A stretch of 64,000 nucleotides of DNA from positions 948,501 through 1,012,500 of the forward strand of contig NZ_CP016447.1 of the NCBI RefSeq assembly GCF_001714725.1, given 5' to 3'. The notes below the pieces were generated by a model that saw nothing but the letters and a program-made list of their open reading frames with translations, ran no database searches and was not told the DNA's origin. Below are positions 38,347 to 46,804 of this stretch, one piece after another. Source of the stretch: Acidovorax sp. RAC01 (GTDB taxonomy: Bacteria > Pseudomonadota > Gammaproteobacteria > Burkholderiales > Burkholderiaceae_C). The translations under genes and the position numbers were made by a program. The stretch's first letter is position 1, and each line of letters opens with the position of its first letter.

Positions 38347-38374
38347 ACGTAACCCTACCGGGGCAGGGTTACGT
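38347..38374. promoter_or_regulatory. Palindromic operator candidate upstream of lipoprotein A and the regulator remnant
   Basis: A perfect 10-bp inverted repeat ACGTAACCCT/AGGGTTACGT is separated by 8 bp. Its core ACCCT-N8-AGGGT recurs upstream of the intact response regulator at 40173-40190. It lies between the divergent lipoprotein A gene and the regulator remnant, where an autoregulatory operator would be expected. Confidence 0.6.
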
Positions 38375-38454
38375 CTTTCCCACCGCGGGGCATACTTGGC
38401 GAGATTTGTCTTGTCCCAGATTCCGGGCCGCCAAGTCCCGTCACCGGTACCGCC

Positions 38455-38559
38455 ATGGCTTCGTACGCACTGATCATTGACGATCAACCGCTGGTCGCGC
38501 GCGGCGCGGCCCAGGGCCTGGGCGGCGGCGGCCGCCCGACGCATGTCCCGCGGCTTTAG
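38455..38559 (+). pseudogene. Truncated response-regulator remnant
   Basis: A 34-codon open frame, MASYALIIDDQPLVARGAAQ and then a glycine-rich end. Its first 18 residues match the N-terminus of the intact regulator at 40290 (MLPYALILDDHPLVAQGVAA), including the acidic pair of the receiver domain. Everything after the first helix, including the phosphorylation site and DNA-binding domain, is missing. With the neighbouring paralogous lipoprotein it indicates that a lipoprotein/regulator pair was duplicated and this regulator copy later lost. Confidence 0.75.
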
Positions 38560-38585
38560 CGAGCTCACCCAACCGCCCTGCACGG

Positions 38586-38610
38586 CCCGAAGGCGCATTG
38601 CGCCTTCGGG
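38586..38610. terminator. Hairpin between regulator remnant and lipoprotein B
   Basis: A perfect 11-bp stem CCCGAAGGCGC/GCGCCTTCGGG with a 3-nt loop, just beyond the stop codon of lipoprotein B. There is no T-tract, so termination is likely but not certain. Confidence 0.5.
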
Positions 38611-38627
38611 CTGAACGGCACCCTCCG

Positions 38628-39689
38628 TCAGTTCCGCGTGTAGCAGGTTTTGGATGGAATCGTGGCGTCGGTGTACTGCTCGACCTGAGCGGCCGTGGGC
38701 AGGGCCAGGCGCTCCTCGCCCCCCAGCAAGCAGAAGTAGCCGCCCTTGAGCGACCAGACCGTCCGCGTCGTGCGACCGGACGGCAATACCCACGGACCCC
38801 AAAAGGCTGTCAGGGTAGCCGTGCTGTCCCTCCGGTCATAGACGAACTGGCCGGCGTCAAAAAACAGGTCCTCGCGGGTCGTTCCGGCACCGGCGCAACT
38901 CGCATCCGTGAACGTGACCACACTCTGACGCACATTCACCCGGTCATCGCCTTGGCGAGTCAGCCGCCACAGTGATCGCGCCCACTGTCCGGTGCCGGCA
39001 GCGTTGCAGGCCTGCTGCTTCCAGTCGCCCTCGGGGAAGCCGGAAACCGCTGGATTGGAAGCACAACGCACGTCCACCGAGCTGACATGGGCGGTTCCCA
39101 CCGTGCCTGCACCATTGGCGACGGCACACTCCTGGCCGGTGGGCTGGGTTTTCACGGTCACGGCATAGCCCGTGCCGCTGGCCTGCGCGGTGGCAAAGCT
39201 GAAGCCTCCGTTGGCGGTGATAGCAAGGTCGCTGCGCCCATTGTTCTGCAGTACCAGTCCGGTGCCCGACAACCCCGAAACCGTTCCGCCCACGGTATAG
39301 GTGGCCGCAGGGAGATCGTCGCACCGCACCTGCACATCACGCACATTGGCCGTAGCGCGGCCCGCGCCCTGCGTTACGGTGCAGCGCTGACCGGGGGGCT
39401 GTGTCTTGACCGTGACCTCATAGGACACCCCATGGTCCAGCAGGGTGGGGAACGAAAAACTGCCGTTCGCACTGAGGGACAAATCGTTCGCAGCGTTGTT
39501 TTGCAGCGTGACAGAGCGACCTGCGGCCAGCCCGCTGAGCACGCCTCCAACAGAGTAAGCGCCCACGGTGGGCTCTTGGGATTCGTCGCCGCCGCCGCAG
39601 GCAGACAACAGGGAAACAGCCATCGCGACGGAGGCTAACTGCATCAGCACATGGCCCTCGCGGCGGTGCATCCGATATTCAGCGTTCAT
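38628..39689 (-). CDS. Repeat-domain lipoprotein B of unknown function
   Basis: A 353-aa predicted lipoprotein with the same architecture as lipoprotein A. Lipobox LLSAC (Cys31), a GGGDES spacer, two repeats (SVGGVLSGLAAGRSVTLQNN and TVGGTVSGLSGTGLVLQNNG, each ending in a VRC motif), then the cysteine- and tryptophan-containing C-domain from PEGDWKQQACN to PSKTCYTRN. The two mature proteins align end to end by eye. Start codon choice is uncertain (ATG at 39689 or 39671); neither has a strong ribosome site. It precedes, divergently, the response regulator and two hybrid kinases, and may be a sensor or output protein of that system. Confidence 0.8.
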   Translation of the reverse strand: MNAEYRMHRREGHVLMQLASVAMAVSLLSACGGGDESQEPTVGAYSVGGVLSGLAAGRSVTLQNNAANDLSLSANGSFSFPTLLDHGVSYEVTVKTQPPGQRCTVTQGAGRATANVRDVQVRCDDLPAATYTVGGTVSGLSGTGLVLQNNGRSDLAITANGGFSFATAQASGTGYAVTVKTQPTGQECAVANGAGTVGTAHVSSVDVRCASNPAVSGFPEGDWKQQACNAAGTGQWARSLWRLTRQGDDRVNVRQSVVTFTDASCAGAGTTREDLFFDAGQFVYDRRDSTATLTAFWGPWVLPSGRTTRTVWSLKGGYFCLLGGEERLALPTAAQVEQYTDATIPSKTCYTRN

Positions 39690-40289
39690 GGGACAGTTAC
39701 TTTCAAGTGGAAGGAGGGAAGTCAGATTCCACCCCGCGGGTGGGGAACGAGAATTCTGCGCAGCGGCATACGCCCCGCGAACCCCACCCACGTCGGGGAG
39801 CCGCATGAGCCAACGTTGCGCAAAGCACGCACCAGAGCGGCGGCAGTCACCCCCCCCTCGCCCCGGAGAACGTGGCGCTACCGGCGACCCCATAAATTGG
39901 GGGGATGGACGCAGGCAGTCGTGCCACTCGAGACCGATCCCGCCCAACAGGCGCCGACACCCCGAACGGGCCGCTGCACTTGGGGATGGGAACCCCCCAG
40001 GCATCTGCATGCTCTGTTCGGGCGATGTGCCACACGACGGCGTCATGGACGGAAATGCTCAGCCCTGGACAGCAAGTGCGCCATACGTGCTGCGGCCCGC
40101 GGAGGGCGAGAGGGACCCGGCAGACCCGCACCTTACCGACGTGATGCAGTCTTGGCTGGCCTGCGACCCACCACCCTCCTTTGGTAGGGTTTCCATCGCT
40201 CTATTTCCGCGTCACACTGGCACACTGCTGCGCCAGACCCGTAGCGCGGCGGTATTCGTCGCGCACGGGCAGTCCACTTGCGCGATCAC
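39690..40289. other. Long divergent intergenic region between lipoprotein B and the response regulator
   Basis: About 600 bp without a convincing gene. It contains a CCACCCCGCGGGTGGGG palindrome near 39737-39753, GC-rich sequence, and the ACCCT-N8-AGGGT element at 40173-40190. The corresponding region of the A copy is only 163 bp, so this region has expanded or the A copy has shrunk. Confidence 0.5.
40173..40190. promoter_or_regulatory. ACCCT-N8-AGGGT operator candidate upstream of the response regulator
   Basis: An inverted repeat with the same half-sites and spacing as the core of the palindrome at 38347-38374. It is about 100 bp upstream of the regulator start, a plausible position for LuxR-type activator binding. 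Confidence 0.5.
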
Positions 40290-40946
40290 ATGCTCCCGTA
40301 CGCACTCATCCTGGACGATCACCCGCTGGTAGCGCAGGGCGTTGCCGCCTTCGTGCGTGCACGACTTCCCTCTCTGGAGGTGGTCGTGGCCGCTCAGGCC
40401 GAAGCGGCCCGCGAGATCCTGGCATTGCGCGGCGCCCCCTCGATCGCACTGGTGGACTACTGGATTGCCCACGATACGACGCTGGACCTGGTGACCGACC
40501 TGCGCGCGCGCTTCCCGGCCACGCCTGTGGCCGTGATGAGCGGCGATGATGATCCGGCGGTGGTGGCGCAGGTGCGTGCAGCGGGAGCCCACGGCTTCAT
40601 CCACAAGCAAGAGCCGCCGGAGGTCGTGGCCCAGGCGGTCGAGGCTCTGCTGGGGGGCCTGGCCTGGTTTCAGCCACTTCCGCATCCCGCTTCGCCGGTA
40701 CGGTCGCGCGAGATTCCAGTGAGCCCCGCCGAACTGGGCCTTTCCACGCGGCAGGGTGAGATCCTCGCCCTGGTGCTTCAGGGCTTTCCCAACAAGCGGA
40801 TTGCCCGCGAGTACGACTTGTCGGAAAGTACCGTGAAAGAACACATGACCGCCATCCTGCAACGGCTGGGCGCCCGCACGCGGGTGGAAGTCATTACGCA
40901 GCTGCGCGGGCGCCGGCTGGTGCTGCCACCGGCGCCGGCCGACTGA
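40290..40946 (+). CDS. NarL/LuxR-type response regulator
   Basis: A 218-aa two-component response regulator. The receiver domain has the acidic pair in ALILDDHPLVAQG, the phosphoacceptor Asp56 in ALVDYW, and the switch Lys in GFIHKQEPPE. The C-terminal LuxR helix-turn-helix has LSTRQGEILALVLQGFPNKR and LSESTVKEHMTAILQRLGA. I use the ATG at 40290, which matches the remnant at 38455, rather than the upstream TTG. It is followed by two hybrid kinases that presumably phosphorylate it. Confidence 0.92.
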   Translation: MLPYALILDDHPLVAQGVAAFVRARLPSLEVVVAAQAEAAREILALRGAPSIALVDYWIAHDTTLDLVTDLRARFPATPVAVMSGDDDPAVVAQVRAAGAHGFIHKQEPPEVVAQAVEALLGGLAWFQPLPHPASPVRSREIPVSPAELGLSTRQGEILALVLQGFPNKRIAREYDLSESTVKEHMTAILQRLGARTRVEVITQLRGRRLVLPPAPAD

Positions 40947-41096
40947 AATGCCCGGGCAACCCTCGATGGGGCGCGCATTCCAGCCCTGGGCAGGCTCGTC
41001 CCGCGCATCGGGTGGATGGCCGGCCACGGCTCAGCCGGCACGCGCAGCAGGCCGGGCGCCAGGGGCGGTGCATTACGCTGCACGGGGCCTGCAGTG

Positions 41097-43031
41097 ATGG
41101 ACACCTCGTTCTGGCGCCGCTGGTTTCCGCGCCCGCTGGACGGCGGCGAACTGGGTGACCGCGGCCATGTGCGCATGCTGGAACTTACCCACCAGCGGCT
41201 GGTTTTGAGTATTTGCGCCATGCCGCTGCTGGGGGCGCCGCTGACCATGTGGTTCCAGGGCCTGGGGCGCAATCCGCTGGGGTTAGGTCTGTGGACGGCG
41301 CTGTACACGGTGGCTGCACTGGCCGTGTGGCAGCAGTCCCGCCGGCTGCGCCACAGCAGGGTGGCACCTCAGGGGCAGGACGACGCACAGTGGCTGGCGC
41401 AATGGCGGCCCCGTGTGCGGGCTACCAGCCTCATCCACGCACTGGGGCTGGCGGCGCTGGGCGCCATCGTGGTGGCCACGCCGGGCCGGGCGCACTACGA
41501 CTTCATCCTGCTGCTGCATGTGACTCTGGCCGTGGTGATCGTGGGCAACGCCACGTTCCAGCTTCCCTCGGTGGGCATGTTTTTGCGCATGTACGGGCTG
41601 GGCTGGGGCGTGGCTACCGTGGTGCTGCCGGTGGCGCTGATGCAATGGCCCTCGCTCATGCATGGGCCGGGCGATGCCGGGGGCGGCGCTGCGTCGCCCT
41701 GGCGCTTCATCATTCCCGTATCGCTGCTGCTGCTGATTGCGCTGTACCGCCACGCGGTGGTAGCGAACAATTTTTTTGTGCAGCAGGTACGGCTGGAGGA
41801 AGAAGGCCTGCACCTGGCCCGGCAGGCAAGCCTTGCGCATGAAAAAGCCGAGGCCGCGCTGGTGGACAAAAACCTGTTTCTGCGCACCGCCAGCCACGAC
41901 CTGCGCCAGCCGGTGCATGCCATGGGCTTTCAGATCGAGGCCATCCGCCAGCGCAACCAGGACCCGGCGCTCACGCCCGCGCTGGAAGACCTGCGGCGCA
42001 GCGTGCAATCGGTGCACCTCATGTTCAATGCGCTGCTGGACCTGTCGCGCATGGAGAACCGGGCGTTGCCCGAACGCCTGGTGCCAGTGGCATTGCCCCC
42101 CCTGCTGTGCGACATCGCGCAGCTGTTCCGCGAAGAAGCCGCGGGGCTGGGCCTGGCGCTCAGGGTGCGCGCGCCGACAGGGGGCGCCACGGTGCTGGCA
42201 GACCCTGTGCTGCTGCGACAGTCCCTGGTGAACCTGGTGCACAACGGCTTGCGCTACACCGGGCGCGGCGGCCTGCTGCTGGCAGCACGCCGGCGCGGCA
42301 CCGACTGGTGTATTGAGGTGTGGGACACCGGCCTGGGCGTGGCACCCGAGGACCACGCCCGCATCTACGAGCCCTTCTACCGCCCTGCGCATACGGCGCC
42401 CCTGCACCACGCCGGTCATGGCCTCGGGCTGGCTGTAGTGGCCCGCTGTGCCGAGCTGATGGGTGCGGCGCACGGCATGCGCTCGCGACCCGGGCGTGGC
42501 TCGTGCTTCTGGCTTCGGCTGACCGCAGCGCCAGACACGCTGCCGGACGATGCCACGGAGGCGATGGAGACCACGCCCTTCAGACCATTGGCCGGGCGTT
42601 GCCTGGTGGTGGATGACGACCCCCATGTGCTGCGCGCGTGGTCGTCGATGATGGCCAGCTGGGGCCTGGAGACCCGGACCGCCAGCGATGCAGCAGCGGC
42701 CCTGGCAGCACTGGACGCAGGCTTTGTGCCTGACGCGATCTTCTGCGACCAGCGCCTGCGCAGCGGCGACAGTGGTTTTGATGTGCTGCTCGCTTTGCTG
42801 GAGCGCTGCCCACGGGCGCGCGGGGCCATGGTGAGTGGCGAACGGGATGCGCCCGAACTGGCTGCGGCACAGGCGCAGGGCTATCTGGTGCTGAGCAAAC
42901 CGGTGGATGTTGTCACGCTGCACACCTTGCTGGTGCAGTGGCTGGCACTACAGCCAGAAGACCGGGCCATGGGAGCCGATCACGGGGGGACTGGTGGTAT
43001 CGCGGCGCACACCCGGAGTACGCCGGCATGA
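41097..43031 (+). CDS. Membrane hybrid histidine kinase 1
   Basis: A 644-aa sensor kinase. The N-terminal half has about six hydrophobic segments with short loops and no large periplasmic domain, so it probably senses something in or near the membrane. HisKA has TASHDLRQPVHAMGF (His267), the ATP-binding domain has LVNLVHNGLRYT, DTGLGVAPED and HGLGLAVVARC. A C-terminal receiver has CLVVDDDPHVLRAW and the phosphoacceptor Asp551 in IFCDQRL. The hybrid design suggests a relay, but no histidine phosphotransfer domain is visible. It overlaps kinase 2 by ATGA. Confidence 0.9.
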   Translation: MDTSFWRRWFPRPLDGGELGDRGHVRMLELTHQRLVLSICAMPLLGAPLTMWFQGLGRNPLGLGLWTALYTVAALAVWQQSRRLRHSRVAPQGQDDAQWLAQWRPRVRATSLIHALGLAALGAIVVATPGRAHYDFILLLHVTLAVVIVGNATFQLPSVGMFLRMYGLGWGVATVVLPVALMQWPSLMHGPGDAGGGAASPWRFIIPVSLLLLIALYRHAVVANNFFVQQVRLEEEGLHLARQASLAHEKAEAALVDKNLFLRTASHDLRQPVHAMGFQIEAIRQRNQDPALTPALEDLRRSVQSVHLMFNALLDLSRMENRALPERLVPVALPPLLCDIAQLFREEAAGLGLALRVRAPTGGATVLADPVLLRQSLVNLVHNGLRYTGRGGLLLAARRRGTDWCIEVWDTGLGVAPEDHARIYEPFYRPAHTAPLHHAGHGLGLAVVARCAELMGAAHGMRSRPGRGSCFWLRLTAAPDTLPDDATEAMETTPFRPLAGRCLVVDDDPHVLRAWSSMMASWGLETRTASDAAAALAALDAGFVPDAIFCDQRLRSGDSGFDVLLALLERCPRARGAMVSGERDAPELAAAQAQGYLVLSKPVDVVTLHTLLVQWLALQPEDRAMGADHGGTGGIAAHTRSTPA

Positions 43032-44833
43032 CACTGCCCGTCTCCGACCTCGCTTCAGACCCCCTGGCGAATGACACCCCCAGCGCCGCAGGACAGCTGC
43101 GCCTGCTGGAAGCATCGTTCGCGCGCCTGCGGCTGGGCATGTCTGCGATGCCCCTTACCGGCCTGATCTTCGGTGTGCTGATGAATGCACAGGATGGCCC
43201 GGGCGTCAGGATGTTCTGGTGGGGTGGCGCCTACGTGCTGGCGCTGTTGCTGGTCTGGTGGGGGCATCAACGGTATCGGCAGCAGCGAACCCACGAGCCT
43301 CCCGAGGTCATGCTGCGCATCTGGTACGGACGCGTGTGCTGGCTGGCGCTTGCACACGGCCTGGGCATGTCGCTGTCCGTGGCGCTGTCGCTCGATCACG
43401 CCCACTACGAATACATGTTGATGCTGCACGTGGCTCTGTTGGGTATCCTGACTGCCAACGCGGCACAGATGACCGCGGTGCTTCGGGTGTACCAGATGTT
43501 CATGGCGGGTGCAGTCAGCGGTTTGGTCGTGGGACCCTTCGCATTTCCCACCATATGGCCGTTCTTGTTCCCGATGACCCTGATCATGTCGTTCGTGATC
43601 TACCGCAGCGGCGTCAAAGCGCACGGCTTTCTGGTCCGGCAAGTTCTGCTCGAAGAGCGCAGCCGCGACCTGGCCGAACGTTACCGCGCTGCCAGCAGTG
43701 CTGCACTGGAGGCGCTGGCCGAGAAAAACCACTTCCTGGGTGCGGCTGCGCACGACCTGCGCCAGCCTGTCCACGCCATGGCCCTCTTGGCCGAAGCCAT
43801 TGCACTGCACGGCCAGCATGTTGCCGGGCTGGCCCCGCTGCTGCAGCAATGGCGCCAGAGCATGCGCTCCGTGAACCACATGTTCAATACGCTGCTCGAC
43901 CTGTCGCGCATCGAGTCGGGCACCATGAAGGCGCGACCCACAACCGTTTCCATTGCGCAGCTACTGGACGAAGTGGGCCTGCAGTTTGGCGAGGATGCGC
44001 GAGCCCGTGGGCTGGTGCTGCGGCTGCGCCCTGCGCCACCCGAGGCCCTGCTCTGGACCGACCCGGCCCTGGTGCGGCAGGCGCTGTTCAACCTGGTGCA
44101 CAACGCCTTGCGCTACACACCCCACGGCGGCGTGCTGGTGGCGGCGCGCCGGCGGGCGGGTCGCTGGCGCATCGGGGTCTGGGACACCGGCACCGGGATG
44201 GCCGAACAGGAACAGACACGCATTTTTGAGGCCTTCTACCGCGGCGCGGGCGCCCATGCCGCAGTGCCCGGTGGCCACGGGCTGGGCCTGGCCGTGGTGG
44301 CGCGGTGCGTGGCGCTCATGGATGCCCGACAGGGCGTGCGTTCACACCCCGGCCGCGGCTCGTACTTCTGGCTTGAACTGCCTGCGGCCACGGCCAAGCA
44401 GGCCACGTCGGTCCCCTCTTGCACCTATCAGACACCCCCGCCTTCACCGCGCCTGCGCGGAAATTGCCTGGTCGTCGACGATGAGCCCCAGGTCCTGCAG
44501 GCTTGGTCAGCCCTGCTCGGCAGCTGGGGGCTGCATCTGCGCACCGCCACCGGTTTGCAACAGGCATGGGCGCAACTGGACGCCGGGTTCGTGCCGGACG
44601 TGATCCTGTGCGACGAGCACCTGGGCCATGGCGAGCGCGGTTTCGCCGTTTTGCAGGCGCTGCTCGAGCGCTGCCCCGCAGCGCGCGGTGCGATGGTCAG
44701 CGGTGAATTCGACACACCCTCCCTGCAGGACGCGCTGGGCGAGGGCTATCTGGTACTGCACAAGCCGGTAGACCCGGAAACCCTGCACGACATGCTCAGC
44801 CGCTGGCTGGATGGCAATCAAAATGCCACTTAG
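43028..44833 (+). CDS. Membrane hybrid histidine kinase 2
   Basis: A 601-aa paralogue of kinase 1 with the same layout: several N-terminal membrane segments, HisKA with AAAHDLRQPVHAMAL (His242), HATPase with LFNLVHNALRYT, DTGTGMAEQEQ and HGLGLAVVARC, and a receiver with CLVVDDEPQVLQAW and Asp529 in ILCDEHL. The start overlaps the stop of kinase 1, so the two are made together, possibly as a heterodimer. Sequence divergence is greatest in the membrane part, suggesting different signals or partners. Confidence 0.9.
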   Translation: MTLPVSDLASDPLANDTPSAAGQLRLLEASFARLRLGMSAMPLTGLIFGVLMNAQDGPGVRMFWWGGAYVLALLLVWWGHQRYRQQRTHEPPEVMLRIWYGRVCWLALAHGLGMSLSVALSLDHAHYEYMLMLHVALLGILTANAAQMTAVLRVYQMFMAGAVSGLVVGPFAFPTIWPFLFPMTLIMSFVIYRSGVKAHGFLVRQVLLEERSRDLAERYRAASSAALEALAEKNHFLGAAAHDLRQPVHAMALLAEAIALHGQHVAGLAPLLQQWRQSMRSVNHMFNTLLDLSRIESGTMKARPTTVSIAQLLDEVGLQFGEDARARGLVLRLRPAPPEALLWTDPALVRQALFNLVHNALRYTPHGGVLVAARRRAGRWRIGVWDTGTGMAEQEQTRIFEAFYRGAGAHAAVPGGHGLGLAVVARCVALMDARQGVRSHPGRGSYFWLELPAATAKQATSVPSCTYQTPPPSPRLRGNCLVVDDEPQVLQAWSALLGSWGLHLRTATGLQQAWAQLDAGFVPDVILCDEHLGHGERGFAVLQALLERCPAARGAMVSGEFDTPSLQDALGEGYLVLHKPVDPETLHDMLSRWLDGNQNAT

Positions 44834-44856
44834 GGCAAGTCTCACAAAGATTCAAA

Positions 44857-44873
44857 GCTATTATTTTTATAGC
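44857..44873. repeat. AT-rich palindrome GCTATTATTTTTATAGC
   Basis: A 17-bp AT-rich inverted repeat in the gap between kinase 2 and the chemoreceptor gene. A nearly identical one (one base different) is at 50010-50026. It stands out in a GC-rich genome and may be part of a dispersed short repeat family. Confidence 0.6.
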
Positions 44874-44982
44874 ATCAAAAATGCCCCAGGCACGGAATCA
44901 TTTAACAATTGATAACAATTGCATCTTGCTGATAAATGATGAAATTGATAACTTCAACGCTGTTCTAACTCGGTGATCCGCC

Positions 44983-46596
44983 ATGAAACGCTCTGCCCTG
45001 TCCACTGCCCAACGCCTGATGCTCGGTTTCGGGTTGGTGATCGCCCTTTTGGTGATGTGCATCGCCTTTTCGTACCGTGCGCTCACGGTGTCCGACGCGT
45101 CGATGCAGACGATCTACGAAGACAGGACCGTGGCGCTGGAGCAGCTGGGGGACATCCGCTACCTGATCGCCCGCAACCGCCTCATCCTGATGGACGCGCA
45201 GGAGAGCCGGGACGCTGGGGTGACGCAACGCCGCGTGACGGAATACGACAAGAACACCCAGCGCGCTGCCGACTTCTGGAAGGCGTACGCCTCCACGCTC
45301 CTCACTCCCGATGAAAAGCAGCTTGTCACGCAAATGGAAGGCGAATGGGCTACCTACCGCGACAAGGCCGAAAAGCCCACCGCGGAGGCCCTGCGCGCCC
45401 AGAACTATGAAGAAGCCGCAACCGGGCTGAAGGCCATCAGCAAGCTTTCGCCACCGGTGCAAAAGACACTGGATGCACTGATCGACCTGCAGGTGAAGGT
45501 GGCGGGCGAAACCTACAAGGAAGCGTCTTCGGTCAATGCCACCACGCTGAAGGCGCTGCTGGGCCTGGGGCTGTTTGCGGTGATTGCATCGGTGGCCGCA
45601 GCCCTGGTAATCGTGCGCAAGATTGTGGGCGTGCTGGGCGCCGAGCCGCACGAGCTGGCATTTGAAGCCACGCGCATCGCCGAGGGCGACCTCACGCACC
45701 AGACCGGCCGCAGCATCGCCGCGGGCAGCGTGATGGCCAACATGGAAACCATGCGCAACCGCCTCAACCAGGTGGTCAACATGGTGCGCGAAAGCGCCGA
45801 AGCGGTTGCCGCATCCAGCGGTCAGATCGCCCAGGGCACGCAAGACCTGTCGGCACGCACGGAAGAGCAGGCCTCTTCGCTGGAAGAAACGGCTGCATCG
45901 ATGGAGCAGATGGCCGCCACCGTGGCCAAAAATTCAGAAGGTGCGGACGGCGCCCACCAGATGACCGCGAAGGCGTCTGCCATCGCCCAGGAGGGCGGCG
46001 AAGCCATGGCACGCATGGCGGAGACGATGAAGGACATCCAGACCAGCTCGCAGAAGATTGCAGACATCATTGGCGTCATCGACTCGATCGCGTTCCAGAC
46101 CAATATCCTGGCGCTCAACGCCGCGGTGGAAGCCGCCCGCGCGGGCGAGCAGGGCCGGGGCTTTGCCGTGGTGGCAACCGAGGTGCGTGCACTGGCCAGC
46201 CGCTCGGCCGATGCAGCCAAGGAGATCAAGACGCTCATCCACAGCAGCGCGGACCGCGTGAATCAGGGCAGCGCGCTGGCCGTGGCCGCTGGCGAGACGA
46301 TTGACAAGGTGGTCCACAGCATCCGCGATGTGGCCACCTTGATGAGCGAGATCCGGCACTCGGCCTCCGAGCAGACTGCAGGCATCGGGCAGGTGAGCGA
46401 AGCCATGGGCCAGATCGACCAGACCACGCAGCAGAACGCCGCACTGGTGGAGGAAATGGCGGCAGCATCGTCGCACCTCAAGCAGCAGTCAGACAGCCTG
46501 GTGAACGCCGTGGCAGCCTTCAAGCTGGAGCATGTGGCGGCTGATACACCGTCTCTGGGCCAGCGCCCGGCCCAGGCCCGGCTGGCTGCGGCCTGA
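44983..46596 (+). CDS. Methyl-accepting chemotaxis protein with four-helix-bundle sensor
   Basis: A 537-aa chemoreceptor. First membrane segment about residues 12-34, a helical periplasmic 4HB_MCP domain (about 35-188), second membrane segment about 189-211, HAMP-like region, and the cytoplasmic signalling domain with the hairpin tip region IIGVIDSIAFQTNILALNAA and VEAARAGEQGRGFAVVA. Methylation-helix repeats (TEEQASSLEETAASMEQM) are present. No CheR-tethering NWETF pentapeptide at the C-terminus. The ligand is unknown; it follows the two-component genes on the same strand after a 149-bp AT-rich gap. Confidence 0.93.
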   Translation: MKRSALSTAQRLMLGFGLVIALLVMCIAFSYRALTVSDASMQTIYEDRTVALEQLGDIRYLIARNRLILMDAQESRDAGVTQRRVTEYDKNTQRAADFWKAYASTLLTPDEKQLVTQMEGEWATYRDKAEKPTAEALRAQNYEEAATGLKAISKLSPPVQKTLDALIDLQVKVAGETYKEASSVNATTLKALLGLGLFAVIASVAAALVIVRKIVGVLGAEPHELAFEATRIAEGDLTHQTGRSIAAGSVMANMETMRNRLNQVVNMVRESAEAVAASSGQIAQGTQDLSARTEEQASSLEETAASMEQMAATVAKNSEGADGAHQMTAKASAIAQEGGEAMARMAETMKDIQTSSQKIADIIGVIDSIAFQTNILALNAAVEAARAGEQGRGFAVVATEVRALASRSADAAKEIKTLIHSSADRVNQGSALAVAAGETIDKVVHSIRDVATLMSEIRHSASEQTAGIGQVSEAMGQIDQTTQQNAALVEEMAAASSHLKQQSDSLVNAVAAFKLEHVAADTPSLGQRPAQARLAAA

Positions 46597-46661
46597 ACAC
46601 AGGGCCTGCCGCGGGCCCGTCCCCCGCGTTGACGGCATGCCCCTTCACCGCATTCAATGAA

Positions 46662-46687
46662 ACGAGCCGCCCATGGGCGGCTCGTTG
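46662..46687. terminator. Bidirectional hairpin between chemoreceptor and ppk2
   Basis: A perfect 12-bp stem AACGAGCCGCCC/GGGCGGCTCGTT around AT, located between two convergent genes. T residues follow on both sides, though not a pure tract. Confidence 0.7.
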
Positions 46688-46804
46688 GCATTTGGTTTGG
46701 CGTTCGTATTGGCGTTTGTTTTTGCAGGTCTCAGGCAGTGCCCGCAGGCACCAGCACCTGCCCGCGGGCGGCAAGAGGGAGAAGCACCACGCGAAAACCC
46801 TGCG

